A DNA stretch of 64,000 nucleotides from Streptomyces sp. NBC_00091 (GTDB lineage: Bacteria > Actinomycetota > Actinomycetes > Streptomycetales > Streptomycetaceae), in the NCBI RefSeq assembly GCF_026343185.1, contig NZ_JAPEMA010000002.1, forward strand, positions 372,001 through 436,000, written 5' to 3'. Below are positions 14,844 through 23,011 of the stretch, piece after piece (within the stretch, counting starts at the first letter, position 1; every line of letters starts with the position of its first letter). The translations under genes were made by a program, and so were the position numbers. The notes under the pieces were generated by a model. That model was not told where the DNA came from. It saw only the letters and a program-made list of their open reading frames with translations, and ran no database searches.

Positions 14844-16562
14844 ATGCACCAGAACCAGACCCCCTCCTCCCCTGCCGCCTCCCCCACCGAGGTCTTCCGG
14901 GCCTCCCGTGACCTGCTGCTCGCCCACGGCACCGACCTCGACGCCGCCCACCGTGCCTTCCGCTGGCCGGGGCTGCCCCTCTTCAACTGGGCCCTCGACT
15001 GGTTCGACGCCGTCGCGGGCGCCCGCGACGGCACCGCGCTGCGCCTGGCCGGGGCGGGCGGCGCCGGTCCGGCGGACGACGTGACCGTCTCCTGGAGCGA
15101 GCTGGCCCGCCGCTCCTCGCAGGTCGCCAACTGGCTGCGCGCCCTGGGCGTGCGGCGCGGCGACCCGGTGATGCTGCTGCTGGACAACCGGGTGCCGGTG
15201 TGGGAGACCATGCTGGCCGCCATCAAGCTCGGCGCGGTGATGATCCCGACCTACACCACGGCCACCCCCGCCGAGCTGGCCGACCGGGCGGCGCGCGGAG
15301 GCGTCCGCTTCGTCGTGGCCGAGGCCGCGCTCGCGGGCCGCTTCGGGCCCGGGCCCCATCCCTGGCAGGGCATCGCCGTGGGCGGCACACCGCCGCCGGG
15401 CTGGGCCTCGTACGAGGACGCCCGCTCGGCCCCCGTACGGTTCGACCCGGACGGCCCGACCCGCGCGGACGACCCGCTCTTCCGCTACTTCACCTCGGGC
15501 ACCACCTCCGCGCCCAAGATGGTCGAGCACACCCACACCAGCTACCCCGTCGGGCACCTCTCCGGCATGTACTGGAACGGGGTGCGCCCCGGTGACGTGC
15601 ACCTGAACATCTCCGCGCCCGGCTGGGCCAAGCACTCCTGGAGCTCCTTCTTCGTCCCGTGGAACGCGGAGGCGACCGTGCTCGCCCTGGACTCCGCCAC
15701 GGCCTCCGACGCCGGGGCCGTGCTCGAGGTCCTGCGCACCCGCGAGGTCACCACCTTCTGCGCCCCGCCCACCACCTGGCGGGCCATGATCGCGGCCGGG
15801 CTGGGCCCACGGCCCGCGCGGCTGCGCGAGGCCGTGGCCGCGGGTGAGCCGATGGAGGCCGCCCTGGCCCGGGCCGTGCGCGAGGCCTGGGGCATCGACG
15901 TCCGGGACGGCTTCGGGCAGACCGAGACCACCGGCCAGATCGGCAACCCGCCCGGCCGCCCCCCGGTGCCCGGCAGCATGGGGCGGGCGCTGCCCGGCTA
16001 CCGGATGGTGGTGCTGGACCCGGAGACCGGGCAGGAGGTGCCCGACGGGGTGACGGGCGAGCTGTGCGTGGACCTGGCGGAGCGTCCCGCCGGGCTGATG
16101 CGCGGCTACGCCGACGATCCGGACAGGACGGCGCGGGCCTTCGCGGGCGGCCACTACCACACGGGCGACCTGGTGGTGCGGGCGCCGGACGGCTGCTTCT
16201 CGTACGTCTCCCGCGCGGACGACATGTTCAAGTCGTTCGACCACCGGATCTCCCCGCTGGAACTGGAGCGGGTCCTGCTGCGCCATCCGGCGGTGGCCGA
16301 CGCGGCGGTGGTCCCGGTGCCCGATCCGGTGGGCCTGTGGGCGGCCAAGGCGTACGTGACCCCCGCGGACGGACACACGGGCGGCGCGGCCACCGCCCGT
16401 GCGGTCTTCGCCCTGGTCCGGGAGGAACTGCCGGAGCACAAGTGGGTACGGGTGGTGGAGTTCGCCCCCGACCTGCCGCGCACCCGCTCCGGCAAGGTCC
16501 GCCGGGCGGGCCTGAAGGACCGGGCGCCGGGCGCGGAGTTCCGTATGCCCGCCCCCTGCTGA
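14844..16562 (+). CDS. AMP-forming acyl-CoA synthetase-like ligase
   Basis: A 572-residue ANL-superfamily enzyme. It has the P-loop FTSGTTSAPKMVEHTH (near residues 215-230), the A5 motif GFGQTETTGQIG, the hinge YHTGDLVVRAPDGCFSYVSR, and a final catalytic lysine in PRTRSGKVRRAGL. SAPGWAKHSWSSFFVPW is typical of medium-chain acyl- or arylalkyl-CoA synthetases. It should adenylate a carboxylic acid and pass it to CoA or another acceptor. It is the last gene of the glutamate-mutase set, 18 bases after the FAD enzyme, so it probably activates that pathway's acid. No carrier protein or NRPS/PKS gene is in view. Confidence 0.85.
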   Translation: MHQNQTPSSPAASPTEVFRASRDLLLAHGTDLDAAHRAFRWPGLPLFNWALDWFDAVAGARDGTALRLAGAGGAGPADDVTVSWSELARRSSQVANWLRALGVRRGDPVMLLLDNRVPVWETMLAAIKLGAVMIPTYTTATPAELADRAARGGVRFVVAEAALAGRFGPGPHPWQGIAVGGTPPPGWASYEDARSAPVRFDPDGPTRADDPLFRYFTSGTTSAPKMVEHTHTSYPVGHLSGMYWNGVRPGDVHLNISAPGWAKHSWSSFFVPWNAEATVLALDSATASDAGAVLEVLRTREVTTFCAPPTTWRAMIAAGLGPRPARLREAVAAGEPMEAALARAVREAWGIDVRDGFGQTETTGQIGNPPGRPPVPGSMGRALPGYRMVVLDPETGQEVPDGVTGELCVDLAERPAGLMRGYADDPDRTARAFAGGHYHTGDLVVRAPDGCFSYVSRADDMFKSFDHRISPLELERVLLRHPAVADAAVVPVPDPVGLWAAKAYVTPADGHTGGAATARAVFALVREELPEHKWVRVVEFAPDLPRTRSGKVRRAGLKDRAPGAEFRMPAPC

Positions 16563-16608
16563 GCGGGGGGGCGGGTCCCGGGACCGAGCTGCCGCCGGGC
16601 CCCGCGGC

Positions 16609-17823
16609 CTAGCCGGCGGCGTCGAGCAGGAGCCTCGCGGCCACCGTCGTCCCGTCGGTGCGGATCGTGCCGGCCACGGCGCTCGCCCGTGCGCGGGTCT
16701 CGGGGGCCAGGGCGGCCCCGAGCGCGGCCGACAGGGACTCGGCGGTCGGAACCGGGCCGTCGTGTTCCGCGCCGAGGCCCAGGTCGGCCACCCGGCCGGC
16801 CCAGTACGGCTGGTCCGCTCCCTGGGGTACCACCACCTGGGGCACGCCGGCCCGGGCGGCGGTCGTCGTGGTGCCCGCGCTGCCGTGGTGTACGACGGCC
16901 GCCGTGCGGGGGAACAGGGCCTGCTGGTTGACCTCGCCGACGAGGAGGCAGTCGTCCTGGTCGTCGATCAGGGCCAGCTCGGCCCAGCCGCGGGAGACCA
17001 CCGCGCGGCGGCCCTGTGCGCGGACCGCCTCGACGGCCGCCCGCGCGACCTCCTTCGGGGCGCCCATGGGCATGCTGCCGAAGCCCACGTACACCGGCGG
17101 CGTGCCGGCGTCCAGGAACTCCGTCAGCTCCGCCGGGAGCGGGCGCTCGTCGGCCGGCAGCCACGCGCCGGTCTGCACCACGCCGAGGTCCGTCGGCTGC
17201 CACGGGGACAGGACCGGGTCCGTGGCCAGCCAGGGCCGGCCGCTGAAGGCGTAGTCGCGGACGTTGTCCACCGGCGGCAGGCCGAAGGACGCCCGCTGCC
17301 TGTTGATCTCCTCGCCGAACATCGTGTGCGCGATCCGGGCGTCCTCGTCCCACAGGGCCTGGTTGTCGACGGGGCCCTCCGGCACCGGCTGGCCCCGCCG
17401 CACGGGCGGCCGGCGGTGCGGCGACGGGAGGCTGACGGGCTGGTGGCTCGCGTGCACGTAGCGGACGCCCAGCTTCTCGGCCACCGACCGCGCGCAGGCC
17501 GCGACCGGCAGCGGGCCGGTCACCACCAGCGCGTCGCATCCCTCGGCCGCCGCGGCGACCGTCTCGAACTGCGCGGTCATCAGCGCGGCCGCGCGCTGCG
17601 CCAGGCCCGCCGCGGAGCCCGGGGTCACCGTGGTCACCAGCGGGCGCACCGGCGCGCCGGTCGGCACGTGCGCCACACCGACCTCGGCCAGCCGCTGCGC
17701 GAACTCCTCGTCCGGCGGCGCGCACACCCGCACCTCCGCGCCGAGTTCCCGCGACCGCACCGCGAGCCCCAGGATCGGTTCGAAGCTCCCGCGCGACCCG
17801 TAGGTCGAGAACAGCACGCGCAT
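16609..17823 (-). CDS. GT1-family (UGT-type) glycosyltransferase
   Basis: A 404-residue glycosyltransferase with the GT-B fold. The N-terminus MRVLFSTYGSRGSFEPILGL is the acceptor-domain start of antibiotic glycosyltransferases such as the vancomycin GtfB group. The donor site near residues 310-350 contains VHHGSAGTTTTA and GADQPYWAGRV. It would move a sugar from an NDP-sugar to a small molecule, either in biosynthesis or as inactivation of a foreign antibiotic. It converges on the ligase gene with a 46-base gap, so membership in that pathway is only positional. No deoxysugar genes are visible in the window. Confidence 0.85.
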   Translation of the reverse strand: MRVLFSTYGSRGSFEPILGLAVRSRELGAEVRVCAPPDEEFAQRLAEVGVAHVPTGAPVRPLVTTVTPGSAAGLAQRAAALMTAQFETVAAAAEGCDALVVTGPLPVAACARSVAEKLGVRYVHASHQPVSLPSPHRRPPVRRGQPVPEGPVDNQALWDEDARIAHTMFGEEINRQRASFGLPPVDNVRDYAFSGRPWLATDPVLSPWQPTDLGVVQTGAWLPADERPLPAELTEFLDAGTPPVYVGFGSMPMGAPKEVARAAVEAVRAQGRRAVVSRGWAELALIDDQDDCLLVGEVNQQALFPRTAAVVHHGSAGTTTTAARAGVPQVVVPQGADQPYWAGRVADLGLGAEHDGPVPTAESLSAALGAALAPETRARASAVAGTIRTDGTTVAARLLLDAAG

Positions 17824-18081
17824 TTCCTGACTCCCCGCATTCGTGATCTTCGCTTAGGACCGTGATTCTGCGGCACCACCGGGGTGTTGCCGCAAGTCCC
17901 GGCCGGGACCGGCTGCGGGGGCGGGCCCGCCATGGGGCAGGATGGCAGTCCGTTCGGAATGCGTACATCCGCTCCAACGGGGCTGCGCACAACACGACCT
18001 GACAGGTGACAAGGTGACGACACAGCACATACGGCGGCCGGCAACGGCCTCCTCCATCGCCCTCCACGGCTCGGAGGCGGG

Positions 18082-19170
18082 GTGTTGAGCCGGGACCTCG
18101 TCCTGCACGACTGGGTGGTGGCCGCCATCGCGCTGGCCTCCGGCGGCGCCGCCGGACTGCTGCTGCGGGCGCTCATGAAGTGGCTGGGCAAGCACGCGAG
18201 CCGGACCCGGTGGAGCGGGGACGACATCATCGTCGACGCGCTGCGCACCATCGCCCCCTGGGCGGCCGTGATCGCCGGCGCCGCGGTGGCGACCTCGGCG
18301 CTGCCGCTGACCGCGCGGGTCGGGGGCTTGGTCAACCAGTCGCTGACGGCGCTGCTCATCCTCATCGCCACGCTCAGCGCGGCCCGGGTCGTGGCGGGAC
18401 TCGTCCAGTCGGTGGCCGCGTCCCGGACGGGCGTCGCGGCGTCCGCCACCATCTTCGTCAACATCACGAGGATCGTGGTGCTGACGATGGGCGTCCTCGT
18501 CGCCCTGGAGACCCTCGGGGTGTCCATCGCCCCGCTGGTCACCGCTCTCGGGGTGGGCGGCCTCGCGGTCGCGCTGGCCTTGCAGGACACCCTCGCCAAC
18601 CTCTTCGCGGGGGTGCACATCCTCGCCTCGAAGACGGTCCAGCCGGGTGACTACATCCGGCTCAGCAGCGGCGAGGAGGGCTATGTCGTCGACATCAACT
18701 GGCGCAACAGCGTGGTGCGCAACCTGTCGAACAACCTGGTGATCATCCCCAACGGCCGCCTCGCGCGGACGAACATGACCAACTACACCCAGCCCGAGCA
18801 GAAGCTGTCGATCCTGGTCCAGGCCGGGGTCGGCTACGACAGCGACCTGGAGCACGTCGAGCGGGTGACCCTCGACGTCGTCGACAGCGTGATGGCCGAC
18901 ATCACCGGCGGGGTCCCCGACCACGAGGCCGCGGTCCGCTTCCACACCTTCGCGGACTCCAGGATCAACTTCACGGTGATCCTGGGCGTCGGCGAGTTCA
19001 GCGACCAGTACCGGATCAAGCACGAGTTCATCAAGCGCCTGCACCGGCGCTACCGGGCGGAGGGCATCTCGATCCCCGCGCCCACGCGCACGGTCTCGCT
19101 CCAGCAGGAGGAGGCCCGCCCGCTGTCCGCCCCGCCGGTCCCGCACCAGCGGGACGCGTCGCGCCGGTAG
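18082..19170 (+). CDS. MscS-family mechanosensitive channel
   Basis: A 362-residue membrane protein with three or four N-terminal helices, a pore-lining helix rich in Gly/Ala (VTALGVGGLAVALALQDTLANLF, about residues 155-177) and the MscS beta domain (VQPGDYIRL, then VVDINWRNSVVRNLSNNLVIIPN). The C-terminal cytoplasmic alpha/beta domain follows, with a polar tail. It would open on membrane tension during osmotic downshift. The GTG at 18082 is preceded by GGAGG; a TTG follows directly and is an alternative start. A single gene, divergent from the glycosyltransferase. Confidence 0.9.
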   Translation: MLSRDLVLHDWVVAAIALASGGAAGLLLRALMKWLGKHASRTRWSGDDIIVDALRTIAPWAAVIAGAAVATSALPLTARVGGLVNQSLTALLILIATLSAARVVAGLVQSVAASRTGVAASATIFVNITRIVVLTMGVLVALETLGVSIAPLVTALGVGGLAVALALQDTLANLFAGVHILASKTVQPGDYIRLSSGEEGYVVDINWRNSVVRNLSNNLVIIPNGRLARTNMTNYTQPEQKLSILVQAGVGYDSDLEHVERVTLDVVDSVMADITGGVPDHEAAVRFHTFADSRINFTVILGVGEFSDQYRIKHEFIKRLHRRYRAEGISIPAPTRTVSLQQEEARPLSAPPVPHQRDASRR

Positions 19171-19191
19171 GACCCGGGGTCCGCGGGGCGG

Positions 19192-19701
19192 TCAGGACCC
19201 GGTCGGGGCCTGGGCCGAGGGGGCGGAGGGGGGCGTCGAGGGCACGGGCTTGGAGTGGGCGCCGTAGCAGAGCAGGCTGATCACGACCTGGGTCGTGGGG
19301 AGCTCCGACGGCCGGGTGCCCGTGAGGGAGGCGGTCGCCGTCCAGTCGTTCTTGCGGATGCTGAGCATCTCCGGGCCCATGTCCGGTCCGGCCTGCCAGC
19401 CGTGGCCGGACCGGGCGCGGGCGAAGGCGGCCTTCAGCGACGCGTCCGCCGTCGCGGTCGGCGGCTCGGCGGTCAGGACCTCGTGGCATTCGATCGGCTG
19501 CATGACCGGCGGCTGCCGCTTCAGCTCGAGCCCTTGCTCCGCCATCGCCGAGGTCAGGTCCGCCACCACCGCGTCGGCCGGCAGCGGCGGCCCGGAGAAG
19601 CGCGGCGGCAGCGGCCCCAGGTCCCGGAGGGGATGCGCGCAGGCCCCCGCCGTCACCATCACCAGCGCCACCAGGCCCAGACGCCCCCACCCCACTCGCA
19701 C
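19192..19701 (-). CDS. Putative lipoprotein of unknown function
   Basis: About 169 residues. A short basic start and hydrophobic stretch (LGLVALVMVTAGAC) end in a lipobox-like Ala-Gly-Ala-Cys, so the mature protein may be lipid-anchored outside the membrane. The mature part has one further Cys pair (C in PIECHEV and LLCYGAH), suggesting a disulfide, and ends in a Pro/Ser-rich tail. I do not recognise a domain. The GTG at 19701 was chosen because it gives a signal peptide of normal length; GTG codons at 19731 and 19749 are in frame and possible. Confidence 0.55.
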   Translation of the reverse strand: MRVGWGRLGLVALVMVTAGACAHPLRDLGPLPPRFSGPPLPADAVVADLTSAMAEQGLELKRQPPVMQPIECHEVLTAEPPTATADASLKAAFARARSGHGWQAGPDMGPEMLSIRKNDWTATASLTGTRPSELPTTQVVISLLCYGAHSKPVPSTPPSAPSAQAPTGS

Positions 19702-19770
19702 GATCCCGTCCGCCCTTCTCGCTTCGTTCACGGTCGAGCAGTCTCGCACCCCGCGAAACGGCGGCGGCGC

Positions 19771-20646
19771 TCAGGGCAGTTCCGCGAGGACCCCCTCGCC
19801 GAGGAGCGCCACCGCACCGCCCACCTCCACCCTGCGGATGTCCTGCCCGTGCCCGTGCGCGCTGACGGTCATCTCGCTGGGGCGTCCCGTGAAGCGGCCC
19901 TGGTGCAGGACCACGGGCTCGCCGTCGCCGATCCGGCCGTGGCGGCGCAGGTAGGCGGCGGCGCAGCCGGCCCCGCTGCCGGTGGCCACGTCCTCCAGGA
20001 GGCCGTCGTTGGTCCAGTGGCGCCCTTCCCGTGCGGTGGCGTCGAGAAGGTACGCGAACCCGGCGCCGAGGCGGCCGAGCGGGGCGTCGAGCGGAGCGGT
20101 GATCCGGGCGCGGGCCAGCGCGTCACCGCGTACGGGCAGGACGAGGTAGCGCAGGCCGGTCGAAACGGTCTCCGGGGGCAGGGCGGGGTCCAGGTCCCGC
20201 GCGTCCAGGGAGAAGCGGGCGGCGATGTCGGCGGCCTCGCCCTCCCCGGGGCGGCCGAGGAACACTCCGGGGCCCTGGTCGAGCGTGGCCTCGTACCGTC
20301 GCGGTGCGCTCCGGCGGGTGGTCACTTCCACCGTGCGGGCGCCCAACCGCAGGGTCCAGGTGAGGCTGTCGCCGGTACCGGCGGTGTGCAGGGCGTGCAG
20401 CACGCTCGCGGCGCCGATGAGGGGGTGGCCGGCGAAGTCGAGTTCCCCGGCGAGGTCGAAGACACGTGCCCGGCAGGTGTAGGGGCGCGCGGGATCGCGT
20501 ACCAGGAAGACCGATTCGAAGTGGCGCAGTTCCCGGGTGATGGCCCGCATCTGCGCGGTGGTCAGCGCTTCGGCATCGGGGAACACCGCGAGGCTGTTGC
20601 CGCTGTAGGGGCGTCGGGCGAAAACGTCGACGTGGTGGTAGCGCAT
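19771..20646 (-). CDS. PhzF-family isomerase/epimerase-like protein
   Basis: A 291-residue protein of the PhzF / diaminopimelate-epimerase-like fold. The N-terminus YHHVDVFARRPYSGNSLAVF and the catalytic Glu44 (ELRHFESVFLV) are the hallmarks. DFAGHPLIGAA and DVATGSGAGCAAAYL mark the pseudo-twofold domains. Family members include phenazine PhzF and many uncharacterised isomerases. It follows the MFS gene by 22 bases on the same strand, so the pair may be an operon that makes and exports, or detoxifies, a small molecule. No phenazine genes are near. Confidence 0.88.
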   Translation of the reverse strand: MRYHHVDVFARRPYSGNSLAVFPDAEALTTAQMRAITRELRHFESVFLVRDPARPYTCRARVFDLAGELDFAGHPLIGAASVLHALHTAGTGDSLTWTLRLGARTVEVTTRRSAPRRYEATLDQGPGVFLGRPGEGEAADIAARFSLDARDLDPALPPETVSTGLRYLVLPVRGDALARARITAPLDAPLGRLGAGFAYLLDATAREGRHWTNDGLLEDVATGSGAGCAAAYLRRHGRIGDGEPVVLHQGRFTGRPSEMTVSAHGHGQDIRRVEVGGAVALLGEGVLAELP

Positions 20647-20668
20647 CGGGTGGTCCTTCGGGAGGGGT

Positions 20669-21949
20669 CTACGGACGTACGAGATGCCGTGCGGCGGACG
20701 GGGACGGCTCGGCCGGGAGTTCGCGTGCCGTCCGCAGCGGCGAGAGGAGGAGGGGCAGTACGGCGAGGAGTTCGCCGAGCGCGCCGATCCACATCGCCGG
20801 CCGGGCGCCGAGCCACTGTCCCAGCAGCCCGCCGACGAGCGCACCGACGGGCATCGCGCCCCACACCACGAAGCGGAACGTCGCGGCGGTCCGGCCCAGC
20901 AGGGGTTCGGGGCAGATCCGCTGCCGGAAGGCGACCGAGGTGATCTTGAAGGTCATGAAGGCGGTCCAGCCCAGCGCCTGGAGTGCGACGGCCACCGCGA
21001 ACCGCCAGTCCCCCTGGTAGAGGGGCACCGCCAGCAGCCACAGCACACCGCTGGTGACCACGGACGCGCACATCGCCCGGCCCTGGCCGAACGCGGCGGC
21101 GACACGCAGGGTGAGCAGGCTGCCGAGGAGACCGCCCACGGCTTCCGCGGTGAACACCGCCGCGCACAGCAGCGGGGACAGGCCGAGCTCCCCCGCGAGC
21201 AGCACCAGCAGCATGGCGGCACCGACCGTGCCGAACAGGTTGGAGACGGCGGAGGCGGCGGTGATCGCCCGCAGCGTCCGGTCGCCGAGGACGAAGCGCA
21301 GCCCCTCGGCGATCTCGGCCCGCAGGCTCGCGTCCCGCCGGAGGGCCGGGCGCGGTTCGGGGCGGCGGATGCGGGAGACGAAGAGCGCCGAGAGGAGGTA
21401 GCTGACGGCGTCGACGGCCACGGCGACGGGCGCGGTGAGCGCGCCGACCAGCGCTCCGCCCAGGCCGGGTCCGCCGATCTGGGTGAGGTTGCGGGTGGTC
21501 TCCAGCCGGACGTTGGCCTCGGCCAGGCGGGCTCCGTCCACCAGGCGCGGCAGCGCGCTCTGGGCGGCCACGTCGAAGAAGACGGTGCACACCGACATCC
21601 CGAAGGCCACGGCGTACAACTGAGGGAGCGTCAGTACGTCCAGCCAGGCGGCAGCGGGGACGGACAGGAGCAGGGCGGCGCGGCCCAGATCGCCCGCGAT
21701 CATCACGGGCCGGTGGCGCAGCCGGTCCACCCAGGCGCCGGCGGGCAGGCCGATCAGCAGGAAGGCCAGGTACTCGGACATGACGAGCAGGCCGGCCTCG
21801 AACGGGGTGGCGTCCAGGGCGCCGATCGCCACGAGGGGCAGCGCGAGCAGGGTCACGGCGGAGCCGGCCTGGCTCACGGCGTCGGCGGTCCAGAGCCTGC
21901 GGAAGTCGGCGTCGCGGAAGAGCCCGGCTCGGGCGTGGGGGTTCGTCAT
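20669..21949 (-). CDS. MFS efflux transporter (EntS/MFS_3-like)
   Basis: A 426-residue protein with about 12 transmembrane helices. LFRDADFRRLWTADAVSQAGSA at the start and LPAGAWVDRLRHRPVMI in the first loop are typical of MFS_3/EntS-like exporters such as macrolide-efflux and siderophore exporters. It is first in a probable two-gene unit with the PhzF gene. It is divergent from the ArsR regulator, with 78 bases between starts, and is probably controlled by it. Confidence 0.85.
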   Translation of the reverse strand: MTNPHARAGLFRDADFRRLWTADAVSQAGSAVTLLALPLVAIGALDATPFEAGLLVMSEYLAFLLIGLPAGAWVDRLRHRPVMIAGDLGRAALLLSVPAAAWLDVLTLPQLYAVAFGMSVCTVFFDVAAQSALPRLVDGARLAEANVRLETTRNLTQIGGPGLGGALVGALTAPVAVAVDAVSYLLSALFVSRIRRPEPRPALRRDASLRAEIAEGLRFVLGDRTLRAITAASAVSNLFGTVGAAMLLVLLAGELGLSPLLCAAVFTAEAVGGLLGSLLTLRVAAAFGQGRAMCASVVTSGVLWLLAVPLYQGDWRFAVAVALQALGWTAFMTFKITSVAFRQRICPEPLLGRTAATFRFVVWGAMPVGALVGGLLGQWLGARPAMWIGALGELLAVLPLLLSPLRTARELPAEPSPSAARHLVRP

Positions 21950-22027
21950 GTCCGTGAAGATGGCGGCCCCAGGGGCGGTGCGGCCAATGTTTTAGGCTGG
22001 GCGAAAAGATCACCTGGGGGTGGACGC

Positions 22028-22894
22028 ATGGGTGAGGTGCGCTTCGGTGTGCACGACGTCGCCGGGATCCGGTTCGCGATCTCGCCGCTGTGGGAGACCC
22101 TCGCGAGCTTCCGGGCCGCGTCCGATCCGGGACGGCACGCCGTCCATCTGCCGTGGATCAAGCCGGCGTTGGCGCTGCGGGAGGACCGGGCCCTCGCCGC
22201 GCGGATCGCGCCCCTGCACACCGCGGCGGCCTCTCCGGGGTTCGTCACGCCACCGCCGCGCTGCCCGCTGGCCGAGTTCGAGGAGGAACTCGCCCTGACG
22301 GCGGCCGCGCCGGAGCTGGGCGAGGCGCTGCGGGCCTGGTGGGAGGCGGCGGTCCGGCCGTACTGGCCGCGCGTCCGGGCCGTACTCGAGGCGGACATCG
22401 CGTACCGGACCCGGCAGCTCGCCGAGGACGGCATCCAGGAGGTGTTCGCCCGGCTCCATCCCGCCCTGCGCTGGACGGGCGACCGCCTGGTGTCCCCGGA
22501 TCTGCCCCCGGCCGGGCTCGACCTGGGCGGTGCGGGCATCACCCTGGCCCCCAGCGCCTTCGCGGCGCGCTGCCACCTGCTGACCGGCCCCGGCCCCGCG
22601 CCGCCGGCCGCCGTCTACCCCTCGCGGGCGGTCGGCGGCCTGTGGGAGCGGCGCAGCGCCTGCGGGGACGGGCTGGCGCGGTTGCTGGGCCGCAGCCGGG
22701 CCCGGCTCCTGGCCTTCACCAGCTCCCCGAGTACGACGACCCAGCTGGCGGCCCGCAGCGGCCTCAGCCTCGGCGCGGTGTCCCAGCACCTCTCGGTGCT
22801 GCGGGACGCGGGTCTCGTCACGAGCCACCGCTACCGGCGCGAGGTGCACTACACGGCGAGCGATCTGGGCACCGCCCTGCTGGATCGGGCCTGA
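22028..22894 (+). CDS. ArsR-type regulator with DUF5937-like N-terminus
   Basis: A 288-residue regulator. Residues 1-215 match the long N-terminal domain found in a Streptomyces ArsR subfamily (ISPLWETLASFRA, then HLPWIKPAL). Residues about 225-285 are the winged helix (TTQLAARSGLSLGAVSQHLSVLRDAGL). There is no Cys metal site in the HTH, so it is not a classical metal sensor. It lies divergent from the MFS/PhzF unit and is its likely repressor. It converges on the small MFS-associated gene with 3 bases between stops. Confidence 0.85.
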   Translation: MGEVRFGVHDVAGIRFAISPLWETLASFRAASDPGRHAVHLPWIKPALALREDRALAARIAPLHTAAASPGFVTPPPRCPLAEFEEELALTAAAPELGEALRAWWEAAVRPYWPRVRAVLEADIAYRTRQLAEDGIQEVFARLHPALRWTGDRLVSPDLPPAGLDLGGAGITLAPSAFAARCHLLTGPGPAPPAAVYPSRAVGGLWERRSACGDGLARLLGRSRARLLAFTSSPSTTTQLAARSGLSLGAVSQHLSVLRDAGLVTSHRYRREVHYTASDLGTALLDRA

Positions 22895-22897
22895 CGC

Positions 22898-23011
22898 TCA
22901 CCCCGTGAACAACTGGCGCATCTTCAGCGCGAGTTCGTACATCCCGTAGGCGAAGGGGAGGCCCGCCCAGAGCCAGGAGACGGCGAACAGCGCACGGCGG
23001 CCACCGGTCAC
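22898..23011 (-). CDS. MFS transporter small partner protein (37 aa)
   Basis: A 37-residue protein consisting of a short basic start and one transmembrane helix (SWLWAGLPFAYGMYELALK). Its GTG start overlaps the stop of the preceding MFS gene as GTGA, so the two are translationally coupled. Such single-helix proteins are annotated as small subunits beside OxlT-like MFS transporters in actinomycetes. It likely binds or stabilises the transporter. It is easily missed because of its size; the codon use is normal for the genome. Confidence 0.75.
   Translation of the reverse strand: MTGGRRALFAVSWLWAGLPFAYGMYELALKMRQLFTG

Noticed and set aside
11426..14911. 1161-codon plus-strand frame across the mutase and FAD genes
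   Set aside because: It is an out-of-frame shadow, rich in Arg, Pro and Gly, lying over two clearly recognisable genes.
16609..17823. Glycosyltransferase as a member of the glutamate-mutase pathway
   Set aside because: It is on the opposite strand, convergent with the last gene, and no sugar-biosynthesis genes are near. Position alone is not enough, so I kept it separate.
19771..20646. Phenazine biosynthesis
   Set aside because: PhzF-family proteins are widespread and mostly unrelated to phenazines. No other phz gene is in the window.
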